Shown here one piece after another: positions 14,966 to 24,407 of a DNA stretch of 34,993 nucleotides. The stretch is from CAYPPG01 sp964412555 (GTDB lineage Bacteria > Hinthialibacterota > Hinthialibacteria > Hinthialibacterales > Hinthialibacteraceae): assembly GCA_964412555.1 (NCBI GenBank), contig CAYPPG010000075.1:1-34993 (forward strand), read 5' to 3'. The translations under genes were made by a program, and so were the position numbers. The notes beneath the pieces were generated by a model. It did no database searches, was not told the DNA's origin, and worked only from the letters and a program-made list of their open reading frames with translations. Each line of letters begins with the position of its first letter. Position 1 is the first letter of the stretch.

Positions 14966-17900
14966 TTATTGGCTTTTTTCTTTCATGAAAATCGATTGGA
15001 TGACATGTTTAAAATCTTGTTCGAATCGTTCTTCCATCGGAATAATGGTGGAAACTTCTGATTTAAACCGGTCTTTGACATAGGTGATGGCATAAGGAGT
15101 AGTCATGATGACAACAGGGATATGAGAGAATCGTGGGTCCTTACGGAGGGAGTCTAGAAAGGTAATTCCATTCATATCCGGCATGACGAGATCGACAAAA
15201 ATCAGTTCCGGGTGAAAAGAATGAATCGCTTCCAATCCTTCTTTTCCATCTTTCACGGTTTGAAATTCGATATTTTCTTTTTCAAGAATCTCTGTGACCA
15301 TTTGGCGATGATCCGCTTGTGCTTCGACAATCAATACTTTTCCTCTTTTTTGAGACAAATTTCTTTCGATAGCGGCTAACAGATCTTCACGGTGAAGAGG
15401 TTTGTCGAGGCAGTCTACATTGCCAAAGAGTTTGCCACGATTTTCATTGGCCACAATACTGACGATTACAACAGGAATGTCTTGGAGATTCGGATCGGAT
15501 TTCAAGATTCGCAACGTTTCCCAACCGTCCATGTGAGGCATCATTAAATCGAGAGTGATGAGATCCGGTTTGATCTCATGCACGAGTTTCAATCCATGCT
15601 CCGCCGATTCCGCCGTGATGACCGTATAGCCGTATTCTTCCAAGTAGTGGCGAAGTAAAATTCGTGAATCGGCTTCATCGTCAATGACAAGAATCCGTTT
15701 CTCTTTGAAAAGAATTTCTTCATTTTTATTCGCATTTGCCGGATGAGTAGGAAGGGTTTGGTCAAGTATATTTTCTTTTGATAGATAAATAATTGGAGTA
15801 CTCGAATCCGGAATCAAACAAATACTGAATCTCGAACCTTTCCGGACTGAACTTTCCACTTCAAGGTGATAATTCAACAATTCACATAACGATCGGGAAA
15901 TAGCAAGTCCTAATCCGGTGCCCCCGTATTTACGGGTTGTGCTTGAATCCGCCTGTTGAAAAGCATCAAAAATCTTTTCCAATTTATCCGTGGAGATTCC
16001 AATTCCGGTATCGATTACATCGATGCGGCTGGGATATCTGGTTCCTTCCACAGTTTGAACGCCTATAGTAACACTTCCTTGTTCCGTGAATTTGATTGCG
16101 TTGCCAATCAAATTGATCAAAACTTGCTTGAGTCTTGCTTCATCGGTTTCCATAGATTCCAAATCGGATGGGATATTGATGAAAAGTTCGATGTTTTTCT
16201 GTTTAATTTGACTTTCGAATTGAGTTACCGTATCTTGGATGAGGCGTTCCAGTTGAACCGGTATATACTCCAATTCGATCCGGCCTGCTTCCACTTTGGA
16301 TAAATCAAGAACATCATTGATGAGTTCCAGTAAGTGTTGGCCATTATTGGCAATGCGGGCAATGAAGTTCACATTTTTTTCGCTCAATTCATGATTTCGG
16401 TTTTTAAGAAGAATATTGGAAAAACCGATGATCGAATTCAATGGGGTTCGTAATTCATGGCTCATATTTGCCAAAAACTCACTTTTCGCGCGATTGGCGT
16501 TTTCCGCTTCTTCTTTGGCTTGTTTCAGCGCATTTTCGGCTCGTTTTTGTTCTGTAATGTCTCGAAAGATGCTGCGCGTTGCAACGGGAGTTCCATTTTC
16601 GAATCGGCAATTAGCGCTTCCGGATACAAGAATGGTTTCCCCCCATTTTGTTACGAACGCCGTCTCCATATTGTTTATACTTTCTCCTTGCAAGACACGC
16701 TGAAAGATGATTTGACATTGTTCTCTGCGTTGAGGGCTGATGATGTCAAAAATATCAAGTGTCCGGACTTCTTCTTCGCTATATCCCAAGGTTGATTTCC
16801 AGGCACGATTGACATAGAGCAATTTTCCTCCGGGACCAACACTTTGAACCAAATCGTTCGCATTATCCAAAAAGTCTTGTAAGCGCTCTTCGCTCTCCCG
16901 TAGCGCTTCTTCCGATTTCTTTCGTTCTGTGATATCGCGTAAAATACCGATGAACAAACGTCGATTTCCCAAATAGACTTCGCTGACGGCCAGTTCCGCC
17001 GGAAATACATTTCCTTCTTTATTAATACATTCAACTTCACGTCCGGCGTTGATGATTTTCGCTTTTCCGGTACGAAGATAGTTGGCGATATACTGATCGT
17101 GATGACGTTGCACTGGCTGTGGCATCAATAGTCCGACGTTCTGGCCGAGAACCTCATCTGCTTCATAGTGGAAAATGTGTTCGGCGGCGCGATTGAACGA
17201 TTCAATAATCCCTTCTTCATTTATGGTGATAATGCCATCGACGACATTGTTGAGAATTGTGCGCAACCTTGTTTCATTTTCGAGCAGGGCATTGAAATTA
17301 TCAATGCGTTCTTTGTTGGTGCGAATCGCTTCGATGAGAATACCACAAGTGGAAGAGAATGGTTGGAGGAAATCCAAAACTTTTTCGTTGTATCCCTCGG
17401 GGCAATTGGCAATACCGAGCATTCCTACCATATTCTTACCGGAAAAGATCGGAACTCCCAAAAATGCACTTAAGGGAGGATGACCGGCAGGAATTCCTCC
17501 GCTACGAGTATCGCTGACTGGCGTATTGCAAATAACCGGTTCAGTTGTTTTGATACAATGCCCGAACAATGTTTCCAGGTTATGAAATTCCAATCCGGCA
17601 GGAGAATGTTTTTCATAGAAAATTCGTGATTCTTCATTCCATGATATATTGGTAAGAGCATGAGTTTTCAAGTAAGGCTGATTTTCACAATCGTAGAAAA
17701 GTTCCCCGATAAATCCATATTCACTATTCGTAATGGTCAATAAATCCGAAAGCATATCAGCGAATATTCGGTGGGGATCTTCTGATGTGACGAATCGTGA
17801 AGTCGATTGATGCAAGGCATGCAGAAGCAATTTTTGTTGTTTTTGATTTTTTTCGAGTTGTTTTCTCTCACTGATATCTCGAACGATGCTTATAAAAAGT

Positions 17901-19669
17901 CGTTCTTTATTCACACGCATTTCACTGATCGTTTGTTCGAGTGGGAAATGCGTTCTATTTTTACGAAGTCCAATCATTTCGCTATTGATTCCTACGAGAA
18001 GCGATTGGTCGGAAATGAGATAGTCGTAAATTTTGCATTCCGGATTGTCTTTGGAAAACTCCGGCATGAGGAATTGGATATTTTCTCCGATGATCTCGTG
18101 CTCTTCATATCCAAACATTCGAACCGCGGAAGGATTGAAGGTTTGGATAACCCCGTCGATATTGATCGTAATAATGCCATCCAATGCGTTATCGACAAGA
18201 GCGCGCAATCTTTCTTCACTGGTTTGGAGAGAGGCTTCTGCCTGTTTTCGTAGAGTGATATCGGTGGCGACGCCTAAGAATCCAATTACATCATCATGGG
18301 GATCGTGGATGGCAGTTACAGCCAAATTTACGGTTATGTGAGAACCGTCTTTCTTGACGTAGGTCCATTCTCGTTCTTCAAAACTTCCTCGACGGGCATG
18401 CTCGACGAATACATCGAATCCTGATACCGGATATCCAAGTTTTTCCGTCAATTCCTTTTCATGTTCGATGATTTCGGATTCTAAATGGATAAGTTCAGGG
18501 GTATGCTTTGCGATCATTTCGCCGGCTGTATAGCCGAGCATTCGTTCCGCTCCGGTGTTAAATTCCGTGATGAGACCTGTTGTATCGGTTGCAATGATGG
18601 ACACTTGCGTTGCCGCATTGAAAACCGCTCTGAGATGGGCGTTTGCCAGTGCCAGTTCTTCTCTTGCCCGGATTTGTTCAGTAATGATTTCGACGAGCAT
18701 GATGATACCGCCGATTTCATCATCTGCCGTTTTCCAGGGTTGGATTTCCCATTTAAGCCATTCCCGTGTTCCGTCTGCAAATTCGTACCAGTCTTCTTCA
18801 CATTTCTCAATTTGACCTTGAAGACAGCGTTGATGAATTATTTTCCAACGATCCGGTATATTTGTGAATACTTCATAATGGCTGAGACCGATGATATTTC
18901 GATCATTGAGATGAAAGTTGTCCGCCCATCTTTTATTATGAAAAATATAATGCATTTCTTTGTCCAACATGGCGATTGGAGCCGGAGCATTTTCTACAAA
19001 TTGATGAAGCAGAGTTTCTTGATGCTGTCGTTCCTTGATTTGAGCATGTAATTCTTTCGTTGTTTGTTCCAGTTGGGTCTTCTGGTTGTACAAGTTCTCT
19101 TTGGCGTGTTGCAATTCGCTGACAGTGGAAAACAAACGGCAATAGGTTTGATAGCGAACATAAAAGATCAAGACGGAAAGCAATGTCGCTGCGAGTTGTA
19201 AGAAGGCAAAATGATACCAGCCGGGATTTTGGTCGATGAATGAAAAAACAGTCAACCACCCTCCAATCGTGGCGATCAATAAATAAATAAACCAGTGGAT
19301 CGAAAGAAAAAAACAGGAGATTCCAATTGTCAGAAGGGAAATGTTTGTCGTTTGTTTGGGATCCATCGTTAAAAAAAGATGGAGCAGACTGTTCCACAAA
19401 ACAATTCCAACAATGAGCGTTCCAATCCAGTTTGACCATGCATCAGCCGGTTGATATTTTCCTAGCAAATAATAAAGGGATAATAGCAAACAAGCGGAAA
19501 GAAAAGCCGTACATGTCATGGGCAAAATGAGCGGGGAGGATAGAAAAAAGACATGACAAATTGTCAGTAAGAAATAAAAGCAGCCTAAGCCAAAGGCGAC
19601 AGGACGTAAACTTTGCCGCATTGTGTAATCTAAGTTATTGTAAATATCAAATTGATTCATTGATTTCAA
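14966..19669 (-). CDS. membrane-bound hybrid sensor histidine kinase (5 PAS, GAF, HisKA, HATPase, 2 REC)
   Basis: A 1567-residue kinase counted from a TTG at 19669; an ATG three codons later (19660) may be the true start. About six membrane helices lie in 26-173. PAS domains follow at ~218-335, 345-472, 485-602, 800-915 and 925-1040, with a GAF at ~615-782. HisKA has His1071 (NMSHELRTPLNSIIGF). The ATPase has NLIGNAIKF, DTGIGIS and KYGGTGLGLAIS. REC1 (~1325-1435) is complete: Asp1330, Asp1331, Asp1374 and Lys1423. REC2 (~1443-1560) keeps Asp1493 but has Ala at the second acidic position and Ile-Pro where Lys-Pro is expected. The fourth PAS keeps FixL-like His857 and Arg877. It probably feeds the HPt and receiver encoded just upstream in a multistep phosphorelay. 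The signal is unknown. Confidence 0.9.
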   Translation of the reverse strand: MKSMNQFDIYNNLDYTMRQSLRPVAFGLGCFYFLLTICHVFFLSSPLILPMTCTAFLSACLLLSLYYLLGKYQPADAWSNWIGTLIVGIVLWNSLLHLFLTMDPKQTTNISLLTIGISCFFLSIHWFIYLLIATIGGWLTVFSFIDQNPGWYHFAFLQLAATLLSVLIFYVRYQTYCRLFSTVSELQHAKENLYNQKTQLEQTTKELHAQIKERQHQETLLHQFVENAPAPIAMLDKEMHYIFHNKRWADNFHLNDRNIIGLSHYEVFTNIPDRWKIIHQRCLQGQIEKCEEDWYEFADGTREWLKWEIQPWKTADDEIGGIIMLVEIITEQIRAREELALANAHLRAVFNAATQVSIIATDTTGLITEFNTGAERMLGYTAGEMIAKHTPELIHLESEIIEHEKELTEKLGYPVSGFDVFVEHARRGSFEEREWTYVKKDGSHITVNLAVTAIHDPHDDVIGFLGVATDITLRKQAEASLQTSEERLRALVDNALDGIITINIDGVIQTFNPSAVRMFGYEEHEIIGENIQFLMPEFSKDNPECKIYDYLISDQSLLVGINSEMIGLRKNRTHFPLEQTISEMRVNKERLFISIVRDISERKQLEKNQKQQKLLLHALHQSTSRFVTSEDPHRIFADMLSDLLTITNSEYGFIGELFYDCENQPYLKTHALTNISWNEESRIFYEKHSPAGLEFHNLETLFGHCIKTTEPVICNTPVSDTRSGGIPAGHPPLSAFLGVPIFSGKNMVGMLGIANCPEGYNEKVLDFLQPFSSTCGILIEAIRTNKERIDNFNALLENETRLRTILNNVVDGIITINEEGIIESFNRAAEHIFHYEADEVLGQNVGLLMPQPVQRHHDQYIANYLRTGKAKIINAGREVECINKEGNVFPAELAVSEVYLGNRRLFIGILRDITERKKSEEALRESEERLQDFLDNANDLVQSVGPGGKLLYVNRAWKSTLGYSEEEVRTLDIFDIISPQRREQCQIIFQRVLQGESINNMETAFVTKWGETILVSGSANCRFENGTPVATRSIFRDITEQKRAENALKQAKEEAENANRAKSEFLANMSHELRTPLNSIIGFSNILLKNRNHELSEKNVNFIARIANNGQHLLELINDVLDLSKVEAGRIELEYIPVQLERLIQDTVTQFESQIKQKNIELFINIPSDLESMETDEARLKQVLINLIGNAIKFTEQGSVTIGVQTVEGTRYPSRIDVIDTGIGISTDKLEKIFDAFQQADSSTTRKYGGTGLGLAISRSLCELLNYHLEVESSVRKGSRFSICLIPDSSTPIIYLSKENILDQTLPTHPANANKNEEILFKEKRILVIDDEADSRILLRHYLEEYGYTVITAESAEHGLKLVHEIKPDLITLDLMMPHMDGWETLRILKSDPNLQDIPVVIVSIVANENRGKLFGNVDCLDKPLHREDLLAAIERNLSQKRGKVLIVEAQADHRQMVTEILEKENIEFQTVKDGKEGLEAIHSFHPELIFVDLVMPDMNGITFLDSLRKDPRFSHIPVVIMTTPYAITYVKDRFKSEVSTIIPMEERFEQDFKHVIQSIFMKEKSQ

Positions 19670-19750
19670 TCGCGATTTAGGATGTACAAAACAAATATAC
19701 TAATCGATTGTGTAGATTCAAGCAGGTGGGCGAAGCAGGTTTGAAAGCAA

Positions 19751-20125
19751 TTAATCGGATTCGTTCAAGCAACGTTTAATAGCATTGAATAATAGGATTT
19801 CGTCTACGATCGGTTTCGTGATGTATTCATTGAATCCCAATCCCAAAAATTTTTCACGGTCACCGACCATTGCATGAGCGGTGAGGGCTATGACGGGTAG
19901 ATCGTGTAAGGATTCATCATTACGAAGATGTTGCAAAACCGTCACACCATCCATTTCGGGCAGTGAGATATCGAGTAAAACAACGTCCGGTTTGTCTCGC
20001 TTGAGACCATCCAGCGCTTCTTGACCGGTTTCGTACTCTGATATTTCATACTCATCTTCCAGCAATGTGTGAACCAATAGCATGTTATCCGGATTGTCTT
20101 CAACGATCGCTACTTTTTTCATCAT
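19751..20125 (-). CDS. single-domain response regulator (CheY/DivK-like)
   Basis: A 124-residue stand-alone receiver domain. The acidic pocket is in AIVEDNPDN, the phosphoacceptor is Asp52 (LLDISLPEMDG), the Thr is in ALTAHAM, and Lys104 is in YITKPI. There is no output domain, so it works as a phosphate shuttle or by protein contact, like DivK or Spo0F. Its ATG overlaps the stop of the HPt gene (ATGA), implying translational coupling. The hybrid kinase follows 81 bp downstream. A relay of kinase His1071, REC1, HPt His65 and this Asp52 is the simplest reading. Confidence 0.9.
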   Translation of the reverse strand: MMKKVAIVEDNPDNMLLVHTLLEDEYEISEYETGQEALDGLKRDKPDVVLLDISLPEMDGVTVLQHLRNDESLHDLPVIALTAHAMVGDREKFLGLGFNEYITKPIVDEILLFNAIKRCLNESD

Positions 20126-20496
20126 GCAAACCTTTTCTTTTCTTCCTCCAAATTCGTTTTAATCAATTGAAAATAGTCTTCCAGTTCCCGTAAAAGGGTA
20201 GGGATGTCGTCCTTTTTTTGTTCTTTGGCGTGTTGCTCAATTGTTCGGCTGAGTTCAACCATGTGCACAGACCCAAAATTTCCTGCGCTCGATTGGAGAG
20301 AATGGACTGCTTGTTGAATCGCAGAAAAATTATCCATTCGTTGTCCTTCTTTCGCTTCTTCGATCCGATTGGCAGCATTCTTGATAAAAAGATCGATCAT
20401 TTTGATAATGAACTCTTTCCCTCCCAAATCCAAAAATCGATCAATCACCGATTCGTCATATCCTTTTTCCTGTACCATGTTCCGCCTCATTCCCAT
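20122..20496 (-). CDS. stand-alone HPt phosphotransfer protein
   Basis: A 124-residue helical protein with the histidine phosphotransfer motif AVHSLQSSAGNFGS; His65 is the phosphorylated residue. The usual Lys-Gly after His-x-Leu is Gln-Ser here, a mild deviation seen in some HPt domains. The C-terminus is charged and coiled-coil-like. It should carry phosphate between the hybrid kinase REC domain and the coupled receiver. Starts at 20496 (GGTGA four bases upstream) or at the Met seven codons in (20478, GAGG six bases upstream) are both possible. Confidence 0.85.
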   Translation of the reverse strand: MGMRRNMVQEKGYDESVIDRFLDLGGKEFIIKMIDLFIKNAANRIEEAKEGQRMDNFSAIQQAVHSLQSSAGNFGSVHMVELSRTIEQHAKEQKKDDIPTLLRELEDYFQLIKTNLEEEKKRFA

Positions 20497-20567
20497 TTTC
20501 TCACCGTTCTATTCAGAGAAAGTGATTGGATGAAATTCCTTATTGAATAACGAAATTTATATATTTG

Positions 20568-20595
20568 GTATCATATTGTAGAATATTGTATCATA
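20568..20595. promoter_or_regulatory. phased direct repeats upstream of the HPt gene
   Basis: GTATCATA occurs at 20568-20575 and again at 20588-20595 (20 bp apart). ATATTGTA occurs at 20573-20580 and 20583-20590 (10 bp apart). Repeats spaced by one and two helical turns, 72-100 bp before the start codon, resemble tandem response-regulator sites. The rest of the 221-bp gap 20497-20717 is AT-rich with no gene. Confidence 0.4.
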
Positions 20596-20717
20596 AAATT
20601 GAAATGTCACCTATTGTTGGTATCCTTTCTGGCTTATATTTTCCTGCAATCTATTCCACAATCGTGGGTGACATAGTTGAATCCTGCAAGGTATTCATGA
20701 AAAACATCATGTTGATT

Positions 20718-21923
20718 TTATTGAAAAATCACTTCCATCATCGAATAGTCGTCATCAAACTGTTTTGTTCCTCGTATCTGATATATTTGCTTCAAGATCC
20801 GATCGAGATTCGGTTGATTCGTTGGAGAAGATTGTGCAACAAGTTCAATGAAATCTTCAAATTCCAGAAATTTTCCATCCGGCTTGCGAATTTCGCAGGC
20901 GCCGTCACTATAGATGTATAATTGATCGGATGGTTGCACACTGCAGGATTGGCTTTGATAGCGAAAGTTTGCGTTGACTCCCACGATAATTCCCTTTGAA
21001 GTGAGGCGCTTTACATTTTCTACGGGATTTTCGTGATTGTGGATCAAAAGAGCGGGGGGATGACCTCCGCTGGAGTAGACAAGTTCACGTTTCTTTCTAT
21101 TGTACACCCCATACCAGATCGTAAAAAACATACCGTTTTGTTTTTCCATCGGAAATACCTGATTCAATGTATTGAGCACTTCCGGCGGATTTCGAAAATC
21201 CGGAACCGGTAGTGATTCCGAGCGAAGGGTGTTTACGATAGTAATGGAGAACATAGCTGCCCCGATTCCGTGACCGCACACATCGACAAGATAGATTACG
21301 AAATGATCGGAATCCAGCCAGTGATAGCCAAAGGAATCCCCACCCAGCTGTGCCGAAGGAATGAAGCGCCAGTCTGTCGTTATTCTTCCCTCAGTGGGTT
21401 TCGGTAGTAGTGAACGAACATATTCTGCCGCTTCGGCCAGTTCGGCTGCTAACCGTTTTTGACTTTTGATAAGAGATTCGTACGCCTCGTTTCTTTGTAA
21501 TAAATTGATATAGGCGTTCGAATGATATCGAATCCGGGCGATCAATTCGATTTTGTCAGGAAGTTTTACGAGATAATCATTGGCTCCATTGGCGAAAGAT
21601 TCCGCTTTGATTTTTGGTTCTTCCCGTGCGGATAACACCAAAAGGGGAATATCTTTTGTCGATGAATTGGCGCGAAAGAATTTAACCAATGTCAATCCGT
21701 CGATTTCCGGCATGAGCAGATCTTGTAGAATAACGGTCGGATTGATTTGTTCTGCGAGTTGAATGGCTTGAGTCGGATCTTGGCAAAAATGAAGGGTAAT
21801 ATCCTCCTCCTGAATCAGCATCCGCCGAACCGCTTCACCGATGATTTCTTGGTCGTCGATGAGCAGGACAGTCACAGGATGTTCCGTTAAAATTCCATTC
21901 TCCGATGTTTTAAGGTTCTTCAT
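20718..21923 (-). CDS. WspR-like receiver fused to a SpoIIE/PP2C serine phosphatase
   Basis: A 401-residue response regulator. The receiver (17-135) is strikingly like that of WspR: LLIDDQEIIGEAVRR, LHFCQDPTQAI, PTVILQDLLMPEIDGLTLV with Asp68, and FANGANDYLVKLPDKIELIA with Lys120, then a QRNEAYESL linker as in WspR. The GGDEF of WspR is absent. Instead, residues ~170-400 are a PP2C-type phosphatase with its metal ligands: GGDSFGY (194-200), DVCGHG (214-219), SSGGHPP, IYSDGACE and FDDDYS. It should dephosphorylate a serine/threonine phosphoprotein, typically an anti-sigma antagonist of the STAS family, under control of the CheA-REC kinase encoded next to it. No STAS or anti-sigma gene is in the window. 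AGGA lies 7 bases before the ATG. Confidence 0.88.
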   Translation of the reverse strand: MKNLKTSENGILTEHPVTVLLIDDQEIIGEAVRRMLIQEEDITLHFCQDPTQAIQLAEQINPTVILQDLLMPEIDGLTLVKFFRANSSTKDIPLLVLSAREEPKIKAESFANGANDYLVKLPDKIELIARIRYHSNAYINLLQRNEAYESLIKSQKRLAAELAEAAEYVRSLLPKPTEGRITTDWRFIPSAQLGGDSFGYHWLDSDHFVIYLVDVCGHGIGAAMFSITIVNTLRSESLPVPDFRNPPEVLNTLNQVFPMEKQNGMFFTIWYGVYNRKKRELVYSSGGHPPALLIHNHENPVENVKRLTSKGIIVGVNANFRYQSQSCSVQPSDQLYIYSDGACEIRKPDGKFLEFEDFIELVAQSSPTNQPNLDRILKQIYQIRGTKQFDDDYSMMEVIFQ

Positions 21924-21949
21924 CGAATCGTCCTTGATACCCCTTTTTT

Positions 21950-21979
21950 ATATTACTTGTGCTATCATGTATGTCCCAA
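21950..21979 (-). promoter_or_regulatory. putative promoter for the receiver-phosphatase gene
   Basis: On the reverse strand TTGGGA (21979-21974), an 18-base spacer and TAATAT (21955-21950) lie 27 bp before the ATG at 21923. The 204-bp gap after the CheA gene could thus give the phosphatase its own transcription start. The match is partial and in AT-rich DNA. Confidence 0.3.
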
Positions 21980-22127
21980 GAAAACGAATACTCCGTTGCG
22001 CACAAATGAACAAATCCAAAAGCACCCCTGGAGTGATACGGGCAAAGGCGGCCGTGTTTCGGCACGGAACATAAGCAAATGATACTTGGTCTATCTCATA
22101 TATTCCACCTTCTACGAACATTGTTTT

Positions 22128-24407
22128 TCAAGATTGTTCTTTCCAAAGCAAATGATTGACCGCGGATATCAGTGTATCGTCGTAGAAACTACTTTTGGGA
22201 AGATAATAATTCGCCCCGGCTTCTTGGCTCCGTTTACGGTCCTGCCGGCGATCTTTATAGGATAGAACCATCACTGGGATGGAACGGAATCGTTCATCGC
22301 TTTTTAAGCGTTGTGTTAGTTCAAGGCCATCCATTCTTGGCATGTCTATATCTGTGATGATCAAATGAAAAGAGTGATCGCGAAGGATATTCCACGCTTC
22401 CGCGCCATCGACTGCCAGTTCGACTTCATAACCACATTTTTCAAGTATCTGGCGTTGAACTTCACGAACGGTCAATGAATCGTCTGCGATAAGAATTTTC
22501 TTTTTCTTTTCTAGAGTATTTTCTTGAAAACACTCTCCGGAGAGGGAATCTTCTCGATTCGAAAAGAATTTCTCCGTGGAACAAAGAATATCATCGATAT
22601 CTAAGATTAAGACGGGAGAACCATCGTTGAGAAGAGAAACCGCGTACAGATCGGGAATTTTCCCCAATCGTGCATCCAAAGGGCGAACGATTAAATTTCT
22701 TTCACCAACAAAACGATCAACGATTAAGCCAAATCGATGTGTTCGATTACTGATCAATAAGACTGAAAGGAAATCGGATTCTGTGGAAGAAGGGGCCAAT
22801 TCGAGTAACCGATGGATGGGCACGACTCCTATTTTTTGACCTTGCACTGTGATGAAATGATGATCCTTTTCTTCTTGGAGATTTCGTTTTGGATGAAGAA
22901 GCAAATGATCGATACGAGAGAGCGAAAGAGCGTATGATTCGCCGCTTACTTCAAAAAGAAGTGATCGAAGGATGGAAAGTGTTAAAGGCAGTAACAAATG
23001 AAATGTCGTTCCCTGACCGGGAGTGGAATGGATTCGAATGACGCCTCCCACTTCATGGACCATGGTATGAACGACATCCAGCCCAAATCCTCGTCCTGAT
23101 AAGTGGGTCACTGCGTCGGTTGTCGTAAATCCCGGTAAAAATAAGAAATCGAACAGTTCGTTTTCCGATAATTTCTCGAGAAGGCTATTCGAAGCCAATT
23201 CTTTTTGAATGATGGATTGTTTGAGTTGGTTGAGATCGATTCCCCGACCGTCGTCGGAAACTTGGATGGACAACATTCCCGATGAATGGCATGCTTCCAA
23301 AACAATACAGCCTTCCGGTTTCTTCCCATGATCGATTCTTTCTTCCGGAGGCTCGATGCCATGATCCACTGCATTTCGTAAAAGGTGGGTGATCGGTGAT
23401 TCGAGTTTTTCCAAAATATCACGATCTACCTGTGTCGATTTTCCGTGGATTTTGAATTTCACTTGTTTCTTCAATTGTTGAGCGAGGTTGCGAATCATGA
23501 GGGGAAAACCTTGAATCCCATCTGAAAAGGGGCGCATTTTGCTGGCAATGATTTCGTGATATAGGCGATTGGATAAGTTGGCCGTACGTCGTGCATAGGA
23601 TTCAAAATCATTATACAATATATTGAATTGCAGGCGGAACTCATGCAGTTTTTGCTGTATCTCTTGAAAATGATTTCGTGCATGTTCACTCAAATAGGAT
23701 CGATCCAATTCTTCCCGAATGTGTTCCATATTATTTGCCAGTTCGGAATGAAGTCTCCGTAGTTTGAATAGGGATTTTGACAAAGGCCTTAACCGACGTG
23801 TCTCGACGTGAGCCTCACCGGTCAATGCCATCAGTCGGTTTAATTTCTCTTCTGTGACTCGTACAAAGCGGTCCGTTCCCTGATTTTCTTCCTGGGGAGT
23901 CTCTTCAATCGTTTCGGTTGGTATTTTCTCTTTTTCTAAAAAATCAGAAACATCTTGAGTATTGCTTTCTTCCTCTTTCTGAGAGATTGGTTCTTTTAAC
24001 GAATCCAAACTAGAGATGATTTCATCGATGGTGGATTGATGCTGTTCAAACCATTGCTCATGGTCATGGAGTGTCGATTCTGCAATTTCCTTGAGCATGG
24101 AAACACCGCGAAGGAATAAATCGATGGAGCGGGATGAGAGAGAAATTTGTTTTTCCTGGGCGGAGATGAAACAATCCTCCAGTGCATGAGCTAGGCTGAC
24201 GGCCGCATGGATTTGCACGATGCGAGCGGCTCCTTTGATTGAATGCGCAGCCCGTAAAACAGATTCCAGAGTATCTTTCTCGTTGGGATTGCTCTCCAGT
24301 TTCAGCAATCCTTCATTCAATGTCGAGGCATGGTTTTCCACTTCCGTCCGGAACAGTCCCAGCATGGATTGATCGGTTTGGGAATTGGAAATTTTTTGAC
24401 CATTCAC
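22128..24407 (-). CDS. CheA-type histidine kinase with receiver domain (WspE-like)
   Basis: A 759-residue hybrid CheA. An N-terminal Hpt has His55 in AAHSIKGAARI followed by LAHALEDCFISAQ, very close to WspE. There is an acidic linker, then a helical dimerisation region (~180-290). The ATPase has LLRNAVDHGIEPPEER, VSDDGRGID, GFTTT and SGRGFGLDVV. A CheW-like regulatory domain spans ~475-610. The C-terminal receiver has Asp642/Asp643, Asp686 (IITDIDMP) and Lys738. No separate P2 domain is evident. It should autophosphorylate when stimulated by the chemoreceptor and pass phosphate to the WspR-like receiver-phosphatase; its own REC may act as a phosphate sink. Its start overlaps the CheW gene stop by 4 bases. 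Confidence 0.92.
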   Translation of the reverse strand: MNGQKISNSQTDQSMLGLFRTEVENHASTLNEGLLKLESNPNEKDTLESVLRAAHSIKGAARIVQIHAAVSLAHALEDCFISAQEKQISLSSRSIDLFLRGVSMLKEIAESTLHDHEQWFEQHQSTIDEIISSLDSLKEPISQKEEESNTQDVSDFLEKEKIPTETIEETPQEENQGTDRFVRVTEEKLNRLMALTGEAHVETRRLRPLSKSLFKLRRLHSELANNMEHIREELDRSYLSEHARNHFQEIQQKLHEFRLQFNILYNDFESYARRTANLSNRLYHEIIASKMRPFSDGIQGFPLMIRNLAQQLKKQVKFKIHGKSTQVDRDILEKLESPITHLLRNAVDHGIEPPEERIDHGKKPEGCIVLEACHSSGMLSIQVSDDGRGIDLNQLKQSIIQKELASNSLLEKLSENELFDFLFLPGFTTTDAVTHLSGRGFGLDVVHTMVHEVGGVIRIHSTPGQGTTFHLLLPLTLSILRSLLFEVSGESYALSLSRIDHLLLHPKRNLQEEKDHHFITVQGQKIGVVPIHRLLELAPSSTESDFLSVLLISNRTHRFGLIVDRFVGERNLIVRPLDARLGKIPDLYAVSLLNDGSPVLILDIDDILCSTEKFFSNREDSLSGECFQENTLEKKKKILIADDSLTVREVQRQILEKCGYEVELAVDGAEAWNILRDHSFHLIITDIDMPRMDGLELTQRLKSDERFRSIPVMVLSYKDRRQDRKRSQEAGANYYLPKSSFYDDTLISAVNHLLWKEQS

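Noticed and set aside
22052..22067. Hairpin CCGTG/CACGG in the gap after cheA as a terminator or riboswitch
   Set aside because: The stem is only five base pairs, no T-run follows, and I could not match a known riboswitch consensus.
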